Assembly: GCF_000739815.1 (NCBI RefSeq)
Contig: NZ_BBJJ01000001.1
Location: 310,001-374,000 of the forward strand
Length of the DNA: 64,000 nt
Direction: 5' to 3'
DNA from: Paraburkholderia mimosarum LMG 23256 = NBRC 106338
GTDB taxonomy: Bacteria > Pseudomonadota > Gammaproteobacteria > Burkholderiales > Burkholderiaceae
The notes under the pieces are model-generated. The model was not told the origin of the DNA, made no database searches, and was given only the letters and a program-made list of their open reading frames with translations. A program made the position numbers and the translations under genes. Positions 8,551 through 16,386 of this stretch are shown piece after piece; the first letter of the stretch is position 1; the number at the start of each line of letters is the position of its first letter.

Positions 8551-9648
8551 ATGCCGAAAACATCCGCCGAACAAGCCGCCAGTCTCGTGCGCAAGGGGCA
8601 AACCGAAGAGGGCGTACCGCGCGACGTGTTTCGCGCGCGCTTCATGGCGCGCTTCTACGACCCCGCGTTTCGCGGCGAAGACGCGGCGCTCGCGCGCCTC
8701 GAGGCCATCGCGTGGGACGCTTACAGCGAAGGGCGCAAGGCGCCCGTCACGTCGAGAGCCGGCGAAGGCTACGCCGATCCCGACTACGCGCTCTCCACCG
8801 AATGGCGTGCGGCGCGTGAACGCATCGACGCGGCGCAGCACCGCCAGCGTTCGGCCGGCACGCCGTCGCGCATCCTCGTCGTCAATGCGTCCTCGCGCAA
8901 CGACTACACCTGCCCAGGAGAGATGTCGAAGAGCTTCCGGCTCGCGAAGATCTGCGAACGCGAGATCGAGCAGGCCGGCGTCGAAGCCGATCTGCTCGAC
9001 CTTTCGCGGCTAACCGCCGAGCCCGATCTGCACATCCACCCGTGCAAGGGCTGCGTTTCGACGGCGATGCCGCTTTGTCACTGGCCTTGCAGCTGCTATC
9101 CCAATCATTCGCTCAACCAGATCAACGACTGGATGGCGGAGATCTACGAGCGCTTCGCGGCCTGCCACGGCGCGATCTTCGTCACGCCCGTCTACTGGTA
9201 TCAGGTGAGCAGCCCGCTCAAGCTGATGATGGACCGGCTCGTCTGCGCGGACGGCGGCAATCCGGACCCGACGTCCACGCACGGCAAGCATCCGGACGAA
9301 GCGAAGGCGCTCGAACTGTCGGGCTGGCACTTTCCGAAGCATCTGGCGGGGCGCGCGTATGGCGCGATCGTGCACGGCGACGTGGCCGGTATCGAGGACA
9401 CGCGCCGCGCGCTCGCCGACTGGCTCGACTGGATGGGCTGGATCGATGCGGGCGCGTCGGCGCGCCTCGACCGCATGGTGGGCTACTACGAGCCCTATGC
9501 GACCTCGCACCAAACGCTCGATGCCGACGAGCGCTTCCAGCAGGAAGTGGTGAACGTGGCGCGCGCCGTGGTCAAGGCGGTGACGGCGCTGCGCGCGGGC
9601 GAGCTCCATCGCGCCGACGAAGGCATCGAGCCGCCACGCGCGAAGTGA
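8551..9648 (+). CDS. Flavodoxin-fold NAD(P)H-dependent oxidoreductase
   Basis: A 365-residue protein. An N-terminal region of about 100 residues with no recognised domain precedes a flavodoxin-like FMN reductase domain. This begins RILVVNASSRND (phosphate-binding loop) and continues with the FMN-site segment FVTPVYWYQVSSPLKLMMDRL, typical of the NADPH-dependent FMN reductase family. A cysteine-rich stretch between them (HPCKGCVSTAMPLCHWPCSC) is unusual and could bind metal or be redox-active. AAGGAG precedes the ATG. It follows the glycosyltransferase at 32 bp, so the two may be co-transcribed. The substrate is unknown. Confidence 0.82.
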   Translation: MPKTSAEQAASLVRKGQTEEGVPRDVFRARFMARFYDPAFRGEDAALARLEAIAWDAYSEGRKAPVTSRAGEGYADPDYALSTEWRAARERIDAAQHRQRSAGTPSRILVVNASSRNDYTCPGEMSKSFRLAKICEREIEQAGVEADLLDLSRLTAEPDLHIHPCKGCVSTAMPLCHWPCSCYPNHSLNQINDWMAEIYERFAACHGAIFVTPVYWYQVSSPLKLMMDRLVCADGGNPDPTSTHGKHPDEAKALELSGWHFPKHLAGRAYGAIVHGDVAGIEDTRRALADWLDWMGWIDAGASARLDRMVGYYEPYATSHQTLDADERFQQEVVNVARAVVKAVTALRAGELHRADEGIEPPRAK

Positions 9649-9763
9649 CGCGAACCGTCGTTCGTGCGCGGCGGCTTGCTCCGTCTCCTTTGGGATCGAA
9701 GCGAGGACGACTTCGAGCCAGCTGGAAAGGTTCATGAAGCCTCCGTGACATGCTGCGGGGCCT

Positions 9764-9792
9764 CTTGAAATTTCCGTTCCATGCGCTATTTT
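9764..9792 (+). promoter_or_regulatory. Candidate promoter of the hsp20 pair
   Basis: CTTGAAA at 9764-9770 fits the -35 of heat-shock sigma-32 promoters and also sigma-70 (TTGAAA). TATTTT lies 16 bases downstream (9787-9792). The canonical sigma-32 -10 (CCCCAT-type) is not present, so the sigma factor is uncertain. Transcription from here would give a leader of about 130 bases. Confidence 0.4.
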
Positions 9793-9902
9793 ATTCATCG
9801 CTCAGGCAGTCGCGATAAGCGCTGCGTGTTTCGATTTGTTTGTCGGCGGGGCTTCCCACGGCAGGCGGACTGGAGCGCGTGGTTCCATTCGTCTTCCGTG
9901 CC

Positions 9903-9922
9903 GGCCCAGGTTTCAAGGAGCC
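9903..9922 (+). promoter_or_regulatory. Possible RNA-thermometer stem covering the hsp20 ribosome-binding site
   Basis: GGCCC (9903-9907) can pair with GG-A-GCC (9917-9922, one bulged A), closing a nine-base loop and burying the AAGGAG Shine-Dalgarno of the first hsp20 gene, whose ATG is at 9927. A short stem with a bulged purine over the ribosome-binding site is how ROSE-type thermometers control small heat-shock genes in proteobacteria. The usual anti-Shine-Dalgarno of ROSE elements (UYGCU) is not seen, so this would be a variant. Confidence 0.4.
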
Positions 9923-9926
9923 AGTC

Positions 9927-10367
9927 ATGAGCGATCCCTTCTTCAGCACTGATCTGCTGGGCGAATTCGACCGCCTGCAACGGCAGATGGCCAGTCTCTT
10001 TCCGGGCTTTCCCGCAAGCCTGCGCGCGATGCGCAGCGAGACATTCCCGCCTCTCAACATCGGCAGCACCGACGACAGCGTCGAGATCGTCGCGTTCGCG
10101 CCGGGACTCGACCCGTCAGCGATCGACGTCTCGATCGACAAAGGGCTGCTCACGATCAGTGGCGAGCGCAAGCCGCCCGAGAACCGGTCGGGAGACGATA
10201 CGCGCGTGTACGCGAGCGAGCGCTTCATGGGCGCGTTCCGGCGCGTCGTCGAACTGCCGCAGCACGCCGACCCCGACAAGGTCAACGCGCGTTATGTGAA
10301 CGGATGCCTGACGATCAGCGTCGGACGTTCCGAGGCGTCGAAGCCGCGCGCGATCACCGTGCAGTGA
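9927..10367 (+). CDS. Hsp20/alpha-crystallin small heat-shock protein (first of pair)
   Basis: A 146-residue ATP-independent chaperone of the Hsp20 family. The alpha-crystallin domain spans roughly residues 45-140. It includes the strands around SVEIVAFAPGLDPSAIDVSID, the GLLTISGERK turn and the A-x-x-x-N-G-x-L segment (ARYVNGCLTISV). The N-terminus is Phe-rich and hydrophobic as usual. It holds unfolding cytosolic proteins during heat stress. AAGGAG lies 6 bases upstream of the chosen ATG and may be sequestered in a stem. A second hsp20 follows at 34 bp, which suggests one transcript and hetero-oligomers. Confidence 0.95.
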   Translation: MSDPFFSTDLLGEFDRLQRQMASLFPGFPASLRAMRSETFPPLNIGSTDDSVEIVAFAPGLDPSAIDVSIDKGLLTISGERKPPENRSGDDTRVYASERFMGAFRRVVELPQHADPDKVNARYVNGCLTISVGRSEASKPRAITVQ

Positions 10368-10401
10368 GCCCGGCGTGAACCATGCGATCACGGAGGACAT
10401 C

Positions 10402-10812
10402 ATGAACGACAGCACTGAACTGACCCGTGCGGCGCACAACGAGGTCGCCGCGCGCGAGACCGGCGAATCCGCGCAGCAGGTCACCCGCATTACCCCGCCG
10501 GTGGACGTGTTCGAGGACAGCCGCGGCATCACGCTGTATGCGGACCTGCCGGGCGTGCCGCGCGAGAAGCTCGACGTGCGCGTGCAGGACGGCAATCTGA
10601 CCATCGAGGCAGAGGCGGTGATCCCCATGCCATCCGGGCTGCGCCTGCAGCATGGCGAAGTGCGCCACCCGCACTTTCGGCGAGCCTTCACGCTCAGCCC
10701 CGACTTCGACGTTTCGCGCATCGATGCGCAACTGCGCGATGGCGTGCTGAGGCTCACCATTCCTCGCCGCGAAGAAGCGAAGCCGCGACGTATCGAGGTG
10801 AGGGTTGACTAG
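10402..10812 (+). CDS. Hsp20/alpha-crystallin small heat-shock protein (second of pair)
   Basis: A 136-residue small heat-shock protein. The alpha-crystallin domain starts near PPVDVFEDSRGITLYADLPG and ends with the LRDGVLRLTIPRREE strand; the turn GNLTIEAEA corresponds to the conserved region of the first copy. It is diverged from the preceding protein rather than a recent duplicate. The start at 10402 is supported by GGAGG five bases upstream; an in-frame ATG at 10375 lacks one. Tandem Hsp20 pairs of dissimilar sequence are common in Burkholderiales. Confidence 0.94.
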   Translation: MNDSTELTRAAHNEVAARETGESAQQVTRITPPVDVFEDSRGITLYADLPGVPREKLDVRVQDGNLTIEAEAVIPMPSGLRLQHGEVRHPHFRRAFTLSPDFDVSRIDAQLRDGVLRLTIPRREEAKPRRIEVRVD

Positions 10813-10934
10813 GCCGGAAGGGTCGTGCGGCGCGGGCCGCCGGGTTCGCGCCGCTGCACGCCGCCAGGCGCCGCTCGTATCGTTTTTCTGCACCGTGCCC
10901 CAGTTCACGGTTTCATTCTTGACGGGAGACGGCA

Positions 10935-11237
10935 ATGCTCAGTCCACATGAATTCGCAACGCTGATGCTGGTTCGTCAGGCCCCGGACCAGCTCGACATG
11001 AACCGCGCCGAACTCGACGCGCTGCTGGAGCGGCAACTGGTGATGCTCGAACATAGCGCCGCGGGCCGGCGCCGCGCGCATCTGACCGAAAGGGGGCGGA
11101 CCGTGCTCGACGTGCTGCATCCGGAAAGCGTCGAGCGCCGAACTCGCGCGCCTGGGGCATATGCACGCGCCGACGACAACGATGTGCCGTCCCGGGCCGC
11201 CACGACGGATATCGTGGTGCCGCAAGGCGGGGGCTGA
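10935..11237 (+). CDS. Small conserved protein, MLSPHEFATLMLV family (copy 1)
   Basis: A 100-residue protein preceded by GGGAG. Residues 1-65 align clearly with the protein at 12020: both begin MLSPHEFATLMLV, continue with D-Q-(L/I)-D-M-(N/D)-R and L(L/D)xLLExQLVxLE, then an R-x-R/H-x-T segment. The predicted helix-helix-strand pattern with a basic wing could be a small winged-helix, but no function is known to me. Residues 66-100 are a tail missing from the second copy. It follows hsp20 by 122 bp and may belong to the same stress transcript. Confidence 0.7.
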   Translation: MLSPHEFATLMLVRQAPDQLDMNRAELDALLERQLVMLEHSAAGRRRAHLTERGRTVLDVLHPESVERRTRAPGAYARADDNDVPSRAATTDIVVPQGGG

Positions 11238-11552
11238 TCAAGGGCGCGTTTCGCCGGACGGCGGGCGTTTGCAGCATTCGCGTGCAGGCATTTCTGCGGC
11301 CATCCGACCCCGCCGCGCCGTTGGCACTCCGCAAGGCGCGGCTATCCAGGCAAGCGCCTTGCTGCCACCCGTGTGGCAAGGGAAAAGACGGACCCGGCGA
11401 TGCCTTCGTTTCCCCGGTGTGGCGGGGCTGTCCGTAAAGCTGAACTTACGAACAGCGGCCTTGTGTGTACTTTGGGGCCTTCCGTGGAATATGCTCGTAT
11501 GAGCCACATCGAAGCATTTATCCGCCAGAACCGTCACTGCATGGGAGACACG
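11238..11552. other. Intergenic region containing an imperfect palindrome
   Basis: No convincing gene lies in these 315 bases. The notable element is an inverted repeat, GCTGTCCGTAA (11427-11437) and TTACGAACAGC (11446-11456), 10 of 11 positions complementary around an 8-base spacer. It lies about 100 bases upstream of the ACT-like gene and could be an operator or an RNA stem. Upstream in-frame ATG codons for the next gene at 11499 and 11541 also fall here. Confidence 0.6.
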
Positions 11553-11855
11553 ATGGTGGTCCAAAGGCTCACAATCCGCGCCGCATCCGGCAAGCTCAAG
11601 GTCATCCCGGTATGGCGATGCCTCGCACAAAGCGGCGCCAAGGTCGTTCGGTGGAACGCGTGTGCCGATCGCGGCACGGGCGTGGACTCGATGACCATCG
11701 ACATTCTCGAAATCGATCCTGGCCGCGTGGGGGAGATGAGTACCACGCTGGCACCGCTCGAAATGAGCGTGACGACTTTGAATTTGACGGTGATATCGAG
11801 TCCCGCATCCGCCCATGATGCGGAAGACTCGAGCGAGGCAGCGGATTCGCTCTGA
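11553..11855 (+). CDS. Small ACT-like domain protein (hypothetical)
   Basis: A 100-residue protein. The pattern from LKVIPVWRCLAQSGAKVVRWNAC through MTIDILEIDPGRVGEM to the final LNLTVIS resembles the beta-alpha-beta-beta-alpha-beta ACT-like fold of small acetolactate synthase regulatory subunits such as IlvM. This rests on reading the fold pattern, not on a database match. No catalytic acetolactate synthase subunit is adjacent, and the TPP enzyme at 49618 is far away. The start was chosen for GGGAG five bases upstream; 11541 and 11499 are alternatives. A perfect stem-loop at the stop codon supports a real transcript end. Confidence 0.6.
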   Translation: MVVQRLTIRAASGKLKVIPVWRCLAQSGAKVVRWNACADRGTGVDSMTIDILEIDPGRVGEMSTTLAPLEMSVTTLNLTVISSPASAHDAEDSSEAADSL

Positions 11856-11873
11856 ACCCGACTTTCGGGTTCA
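11853..11873 (+). terminator. Stem-loop at the stop codon of the ACT-like gene
   Basis: TGAACCCGA (11853-11861), a three-base CTT loop and TCGGGTTCA (11865-11873) form a perfect 9-bp stem that includes the stop codon. No T-run follows, so it could be a terminator or an mRNA-end stabiliser. Confidence 0.55.
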
Positions 11874-12019
11874 ACGCCAGCGATGCCCGGAACCGATCGC
11901 CGCTCGCGGCTCGTTCCGCGCACGGCGAGCGCTCGCGATTTCATGCCTTTCAGGCGAACGACAATCAGGACAATCAGGACGGAAGGAATCCGCCGATACA
12001 GAAAATTCAGGAGACGCAG

Positions 12020-12217
12020 GTGCTGAGCCCTCACGAATTTGCGACGCTCATGCTGGTCAAGGCGTCGCCAGATCAGATCGACATGGACCGCGGCGAACTC
12101 GACACGCTGCTCGAACAACAACTCGTAGCACTCGAGAGCCTCCCTACCGGCATGCGCCGGCCGCGCGTGACGGATCAAGGCGAATTCCTGCTTCAGGCGA
12201 TCACGCGAAAACGTTGA
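12020..12217 (+). CDS. Small conserved protein, MLSPHEFATLMLV family (copy 2)
   Basis: A 65-residue protein with a GTG start and GGAG eight bases upstream. It is a shorter paralogue of the protein at 10935, sharing the opening MLSPHEFATLMLV and the LLExQLVxLE helix, then PRVTDQGEFLLQAI in place of AHLTERGRTVLDVL. The family is unnamed to me. The two copies sit either side of the ACT-like gene, suggesting local duplication followed by divergence. A short direct repeat (GACAATCAG twice, near 11960) lies in its leader. Confidence 0.7.
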   Translation: MLSPHEFATLMLVKASPDQIDMDRGELDTLLEQQLVALESLPTGMRRPRVTDQGEFLLQAITRKR

Positions 12218-12289
12218 CGGGTGTCGGTTCCGCCGCTTTGGGAACGATCTGTGCGGGACTTCGGAACGGCCGCAAGCGGGGGCGTTCCG

Positions 12290-14119
12290 ATGATCACGAC
12301 AGATGCAGGCATGGCAGACGGCGGGCACCGGCCCGATACGCTCGGGCGGCGCGCGAAGACGCTCATTCAGTACGCGAACCATCCTTTGCGCCTGCTATGG
12401 CGGTACGTCCGCGCCCATCCGTACGGGCATGCGCTGGTCGTCTCGTCCATCGCCGCGGCCGTGGGCTGTGCGCTCGGGGCGCAGTTTGCGATCCGCGATC
12501 TCATCGATGCATTGCCCGCAGGCCGCGAGCATCCCTCGCGCGTCGTGGGCGCCTTTCTCGTCATCGTTGCGCTGCTGTTCGCCGATAACCTCCTCTGGCG
12601 TCTGGCGGGGCTGGCCGGTGTGCGAACCTTCGTTGCGGTAACGGGCGACGTGCGGCGCGAGTTGTTCGGCTATCTCACCGGCCATTCGCCCGCCTACTTT
12701 TCGAACGCGCAGCCGGGCACGCTGGCAAGCCGGATTTCCGCCACGGCCAACGCCATTTTCACGATCGAGAATACGTCGGCGTGGAGCGCCATTCCAACCT
12801 TGCTGACGGTGCTGGGATCCGTCGTGCTCATCGGCTGGGTGAACGTCGGGATGGCCTTCGCGCTCGTCGTGATTTCCGCTCTCATGACGGTGTTCCTGTT
12901 CTGGCTCGCGAGAAGGGGCAGTGAGCGGCATTTGGATTTTGCTTCATGGGCGGCTTCCGTCGATGGCGAACTGGTCGATCTGCTCGGCAACATGCCGACC
13001 ATCAAAGCCTTCGATGCAACGGCGCGCGAATGCCTGCGTTTCGGCAACTTTCTCAACAACGAAATCCGCTCGCGCCAATCGTCGTTGCGTCACCTCGAAA
13101 AACTCAGGATCGTGCACGCCGTTCTCACGGTGCTGCTGTCGGGCTCGCTGCTCGGCTGGGTCGTCTGGCTCTGGACCGTGGAGCGGGCCACCACGGGCGA
13201 TGTCGTGCTCGTGAGTTCGCTCGGATTCGCCATTTTGCATGGCACGCGCGACCTCGCCGTCGCGCTGGTGGATATGACCCAGCATGTGGCGCGGCTTGCC
13301 GACGCCGCGCAATTCCTGCTCGTTCCGCGTGAGATGGAGCAACGGGTGGGCGTGCCGAACCTGGAAGTTCGCGACGCGAATATCGATTTCGAGAATATTT
13401 CGTTTTCCTATCCAGGCCGGCGTCGTGTGCTGGACCACTTCAGCCTTCATATCGACGCGGGACAACGTGTGGGTCTCGTCGGACCGTCCGGCGCGGGAAA
13501 GAGCACGGTGCTCGCGCTGCTGCTTCGCTGGTTCGATCCGCCACTGGGAGCGGGCGCGGTATGCATTTCCGGACAGCGCCTCACGGACGTCAACCTGAAG
13601 AGCCTGCATGATGCGGTGAGTTTCGTGCCGCAGGACATTTCGCTCTTCAACCGCTCGCTGCTGGACAACCTGCGCTACGGCCGCCCCGAAGCGACGGAAG
13701 AGGAAGTGCTTCAGGCCTGCGAGCACGCGGGTTGCCTCGATTTGATCCGCTCGTTGCCGGAGGGTTTGCACACGGCCGTGGGCGAACGCGGCGCGCGCCT
13801 CTCGGGCGGGCAGCGGCAGCGCATCGCGATCGCGCGCGCCTTCCTGAAAGACGCGCCTATCCTGTTGCTCGACGAAGCGACCTCGGCACTCGACAGCGCC
13901 TCGGAGGCCGTGATCCAGGCCGCGCTGGACAAGCTCATGAAAGGGCGTACGGTCGTTGCCATCGCACACCGCCTTTCGACGCTGCAAAACTTCGATCGCA
14001 TCGTCGTCATTCAGGACGGCCGGCTCGTGGACGATGGGCCACCCGGGGAACTGGCGTGCCGGCCTGGCATTTATCGCGATGTCCTGCTTCGTCGCGAATA
14101 CCCGAAGGCGATGGGTTGA
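12290..14119 (+). CDS. ABC exporter, fused permease and ATPase
   Basis: A 609-residue half-transporter of the MsbA/ABCB type that works as a homodimer in the inner membrane. About residues 40-320 hold six membrane segments. The nucleotide-binding domain follows with Walker A GPSGAGKST (about 398-406), Q-loop VPQDISLF, signature LSGGQRQRIA (about 504), Walker B ILLLDEATSALD and the H-loop IAHRLST. The substrate is unknown; lipids, peptides or drugs are possible. A GTG start at 12221 would add 23 residues; the ATG at 12290 was preferred. It follows copy 2 of the small protein by 72 bp and may be co-transcribed. Confidence 0.9.
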   Translation: MITTDAGMADGGHRPDTLGRRAKTLIQYANHPLRLLWRYVRAHPYGHALVVSSIAAAVGCALGAQFAIRDLIDALPAGREHPSRVVGAFLVIVALLFADNLLWRLAGLAGVRTFVAVTGDVRRELFGYLTGHSPAYFSNAQPGTLASRISATANAIFTIENTSAWSAIPTLLTVLGSVVLIGWVNVGMAFALVVISALMTVFLFWLARRGSERHLDFASWAASVDGELVDLLGNMPTIKAFDATARECLRFGNFLNNEIRSRQSSLRHLEKLRIVHAVLTVLLSGSLLGWVVWLWTVERATTGDVVLVSSLGFAILHGTRDLAVALVDMTQHVARLADAAQFLLVPREMEQRVGVPNLEVRDANIDFENISFSYPGRRRVLDHFSLHIDAGQRVGLVGPSGAGKSTVLALLLRWFDPPLGAGAVCISGQRLTDVNLKSLHDAVSFVPQDISLFNRSLLDNLRYGRPEATEEEVLQACEHAGCLDLIRSLPEGLHTAVGERGARLSGGQRQRIAIARAFLKDAPILLLDEATSALDSASEAVIQAALDKLMKGRTVVAIAHRLSTLQNFDRIVVIQDGRLVDDGPPGELACRPGIYRDVLLRREYPKAMG

Positions 14120-14330
14120 CTCGCGAGATGCTGCGTCGTTGCGGTGCCCGCATGATCGAGGCGATGCACGAACCTCTCGTGCCCGGCATGGGCCTTGCGG
14201 GATGCGAGTGCTGCCGCCTGAGATGGCGACCGCCGTGCCCGACGTTCAGCACAGTGGTTGGCAACTCGATCCCGGCGGCGTCGACATCATCAAGCAAGCG
14301 GGTTTTCGAATCGATAGCACGGAGGAAAAT

Positions 14331-14612
14331 ATGAAGACGACGAAGAGTCACCTTATCGCCGCACTGGCGTGTCTCGCACTTTCCGGCGGCGCCTTTGCGC
14401 AAGCGGGCGGCGGCACCGCTGGCGGAAGCGGGGGCGGCAGCGGTAGCAGCGGCGGCGGCACGGGCATGAGCGCGCCGCAATCAGGCGGTCCGACGGCTAC
14501 GGAGTCCAACGCCCAGGGCGCCGACACGCTCGGCAATTCCGGCCCGTCGACCACCAACAAAAAGATGCGGCACCACAAGGCGGCACATGCCAACGCTGCC
14601 TCGACGGAGTGA
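14331..14612 (+). CDS. Secreted glycine/serine-rich small protein
   Basis: A 93-residue protein with a clear signal peptide (MKTTKSHLIAALACLALS, then a cleavage site near AFAQ) and a mature part made of Gly/Ser repeats, ending in a His/Lys-rich tail (KKMRHHKAAHAN). GGAGGA is 4 bases upstream of the ATG. No enzymatic motif was seen. A second glycine-rich exported protein of similar design lies at 61675. The function is unknown; a structural or metal-binding periplasmic role is possible. A strong stem-loop follows. Confidence 0.75.
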   Translation: MKTTKSHLIAALACLALSGGAFAQAGGGTAGGSGGGSGSSGGGTGMSAPQSGGPTATESNAQGADTLGNSGPSTTNKKMRHHKAAHANAASTE

Positions 14613-14621
14613 GCGCTCTTG

Positions 14622-14652
14622 AACGCGCCCGGCGCCTTGCGCTGGGCGCGTT
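14622..14652 (+). terminator. Strong stem-loop after the glycine-rich gene
   Basis: AACGCGCCCGGCGC (14622-14635) pairs with GCGCTGGGCGCGTT (14639-14652) over 14 positions with a single G-T wobble and a CTT loop. It begins 9 bases after the stop codon. There is no T-run, but stability is high, so it is a probable transcription terminator, also usable by the convergent gene. Confidence 0.6.
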
Positions 14653-14695
14653 GCAATGAGTCGCACACGGGATAATCGGGGCGGCACGCCGGCGA

Positions 14696-15274
14696 TCAGG
14701 GAGCGATCCAGCCGGAGACCCATGTGTCGCCAGCGCGTACGAAACGCGCTCGTTCGGGACGATCCCCGTCCGAGAGATCGAGCCACTCGAGGCGGGCGGG
14801 TTTGACCTCGACGACGCAAAAGTGTTTCAGTCCTTCCTCGGGGCCCGGAATGCCCGGCTGCGTGCCGAACGCATCGCAGGGCTGGCTCATCGGCGAGCCC
14901 GGCGCGAGCAGCGTGCGATACGCCACCAGACTTCGATCGTCGCTGGAATGCCAGGCGTCGACTCTCGCCGGCCCATCGCGGATGATGCGAGCCTCGCCGT
15001 GCACGCGAATTTGCAGGTTGCGGTCCGTATCGACAGCCACTAGCGCGATGCGCGGCTCCCGGCTCAGTGCGGCGACTTTCGGCGAACGCAAATCCGTGTG
15101 GAACGTCAGCAGGTTTTGCGCTTCGCACACGCTTCGCAGCAACACGGTGCGCACGTCAGGCGCGCCGTCGAGGCCGATCGTCGCGGCCTGCATCGCCTTG
15201 AAGGGTTGCGGACCCTCGCGGGTTGCGGCGGCGAGACATTGCCATAGCCGCGTATAGATCCGTTCGAGACACAT
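14696..15274 (-). CDS. Pyridoxamine 5'-phosphate oxidase-like FMN-binding protein
   Basis: A 192-residue protein with the PNPOx-like split-barrel fold. Segments include MQAATIGLDGAPDVRTVLLRSV (flavin-site strand pair), LLTFHTDLRSPKVAALSREPRIALVAVD and a C-terminal WLDLSDGDRPERARF strand. Family members reduce or oxidise small molecules with FMN or bind haem or F420. The conserved last segment of true PdxH enzymes is absent, so it is probably not the vitamin B6 oxidase. It is separated from the UXS-like gene by 65 bp, same strand direction reversed order, so it is possibly the last gene of the glycan operon transcript. Confidence 0.82.
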   Translation of the reverse strand: MCLERIYTRLWQCLAAATREGPQPFKAMQAATIGLDGAPDVRTVLLRSVCEAQNLLTFHTDLRSPKVAALSREPRIALVAVDTDRNLQIRVHGEARIIRDGPARVDAWHSSDDRSLVAYRTLLAPGSPMSQPCDAFGTQPGIPGPEEGLKHFCVVEVKPARLEWLDLSDGDRPERARFVRAGDTWVSGWIAP

Positions 15275-15339
15275 GGGCTGATGTCCTCTGGCCGGTCATG
15301 GAGTGCCTGCGGAAAGACCCCCCGTCGTGAATCCCCTGG

Positions 15340-16350
15340 TCAGAAACCCGCCGCCGGCGCTGGAACCCGCTCCGCATGCATGTTCGCTGCATCGGCGCGA
15401 TTGGCGACCAGACGCCGGAAGTACGCAATGGTCGCGTCGAGGCCCGCGTCGAGCGAGGTGTGCGGCGTCCAGCCGAGCAGCGTGCGCGCGCGTTCGATCG
15501 AAGGGCAGCGACGGCATGGATCGTCCACGGGCAGCGGGGCAAAGGCGATCGTCGACTTCGAACCCGCCAGTGCGATGACGCGTCGTGCCGTGTCGAGCAT
15601 CGATATTTCCTCGGGATTGCCCATGTTCACGGGGCCCGTGGGCGGCGTCGCGCACGCCATCATGCGCATGAGTCCGTCGATCAAGTCGTCGACGTAGCAG
15701 AAGCAGCGTGTTTGCGAGCCGTCGCCGTAGACGGTCAGCGGTTCGCCCGCGAGCGCCTGCATGACGAAGTTCGAAATCACGCGGCCGTCGCGCGGATGCA
15801 TGCGCGGCCCGAACGTGTTGAAGATCCGCACGATGCGCACGTCGAGCCCATGCTGGCGCAGGTAGTCCATGCACAGCGTTTCGGCGCAGCGCTTGCCTTC
15901 GTCGTAGCACGAGCGCGGACCGATGGGATTCACATGCCCCCAGTAGTCTTCCGTTTGCGGATGGCTGCGCGCGTCGCCGTACACCTCGCTCGTGGATGCC
16001 TGCAGGAGCTTCGCGCGCACGCGCTTGGCGAGCCCGAGCATGTTGATCGCGCCGTGCACGCTCGTCTTCGTCGTCTGCACGGGATCATGCTGATAGTGAA
16101 CCGGCGAAGCGGGGCACGCGAGGTTGTAGATCTCGTCCACTTCGACATAGAGCGGAAACGTCACATCATGGCGCATCAGCTCGAAATTGGCGTTATCGAG
16201 CAGATGCGCCACGTTGCGCTTCGAACCCGTGTAGAAGTTGTCGACGCACAGCACGTCGTGGCCTTGCATCACGAGCCGCTCGCACAGGTGCGAGCCGAGA
16301 AAGCCCGCGCCACCCGTCACGAGAATACGTTTGCGGATCAGTTCTTTCAC
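15340..16350 (-). CDS. NAD-dependent sugar epimerase/decarboxylase, UDP-xylose synthase-like
   Basis: A 336-residue extended SDR enzyme. The Rossmann motif is [11 protein letters not shown] (14-24 region), and the active-site pair is Y-x-x-x-K within [10 protein letters not shown], with the STSEVYGD threonine/serine. The segments [11 protein letters not shown] and [17 protein letters not shown] are typical of UDP-glucuronate decarboxylase (UXS) and its relatives, which make UDP-xylose from UDP-glucuronate. It would supply a nucleotide sugar to the adjacent glycosyltransferases. It is the last biosynthetic gene of the minus-strand operon, 36 bp after the preceding glycosyltransferase. Confidence 0.9.
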   Translation of the reverse strand: MKELIRKRILVTGGAGFLGSHLCERLVMQGHDVLCVDNFYTGSKRNVAHLLDNANFELMRHDVTFPLYVEVDEIYNLACPASPVHYQHDPVQTTKTSVHGAINMLGLAKRVRAKLLQASTSEVYGDARSHPQTEDYWGHVNPIGPRSCYDEGKRCAETLCMDYLRQHGLDVRIVRIFNTFGPRMHPRDGRVISNFVMQALAGEPLTVYGDGSQTRCFCYVDDLIDGLMRMMACATPPTGPVNMGNPEEISMLDTARRVIALAGSKSTIAFAPLPVDDPCRRCPSIERARTLLGWTPHTSLDAGLDATIAYFRRLVANRADAANMHAERVPAPAAGF

Positions 16351-16386
16351 GTTTGCCGTCCTTTGGAAAGTTGGCGAGACCGCCGC

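Noticed and set aside
8412..8819. Frame starting MKRATKQATRQ inside the 12-bp repeat, resembling the cytochrome N-terminus
   Set aside because: It overlaps two real genes in another frame and, after the repeat, shows only Arg-rich noise; noted only for the repeat relationship.
10827..10854. Stem-loop after the second hsp20 (GCGGCGCG with CGCGCCGC, 12-base loop)
   Set aside because: Large loop with alternative pairings in very GC-rich sequence and no T-run; could form by chance.
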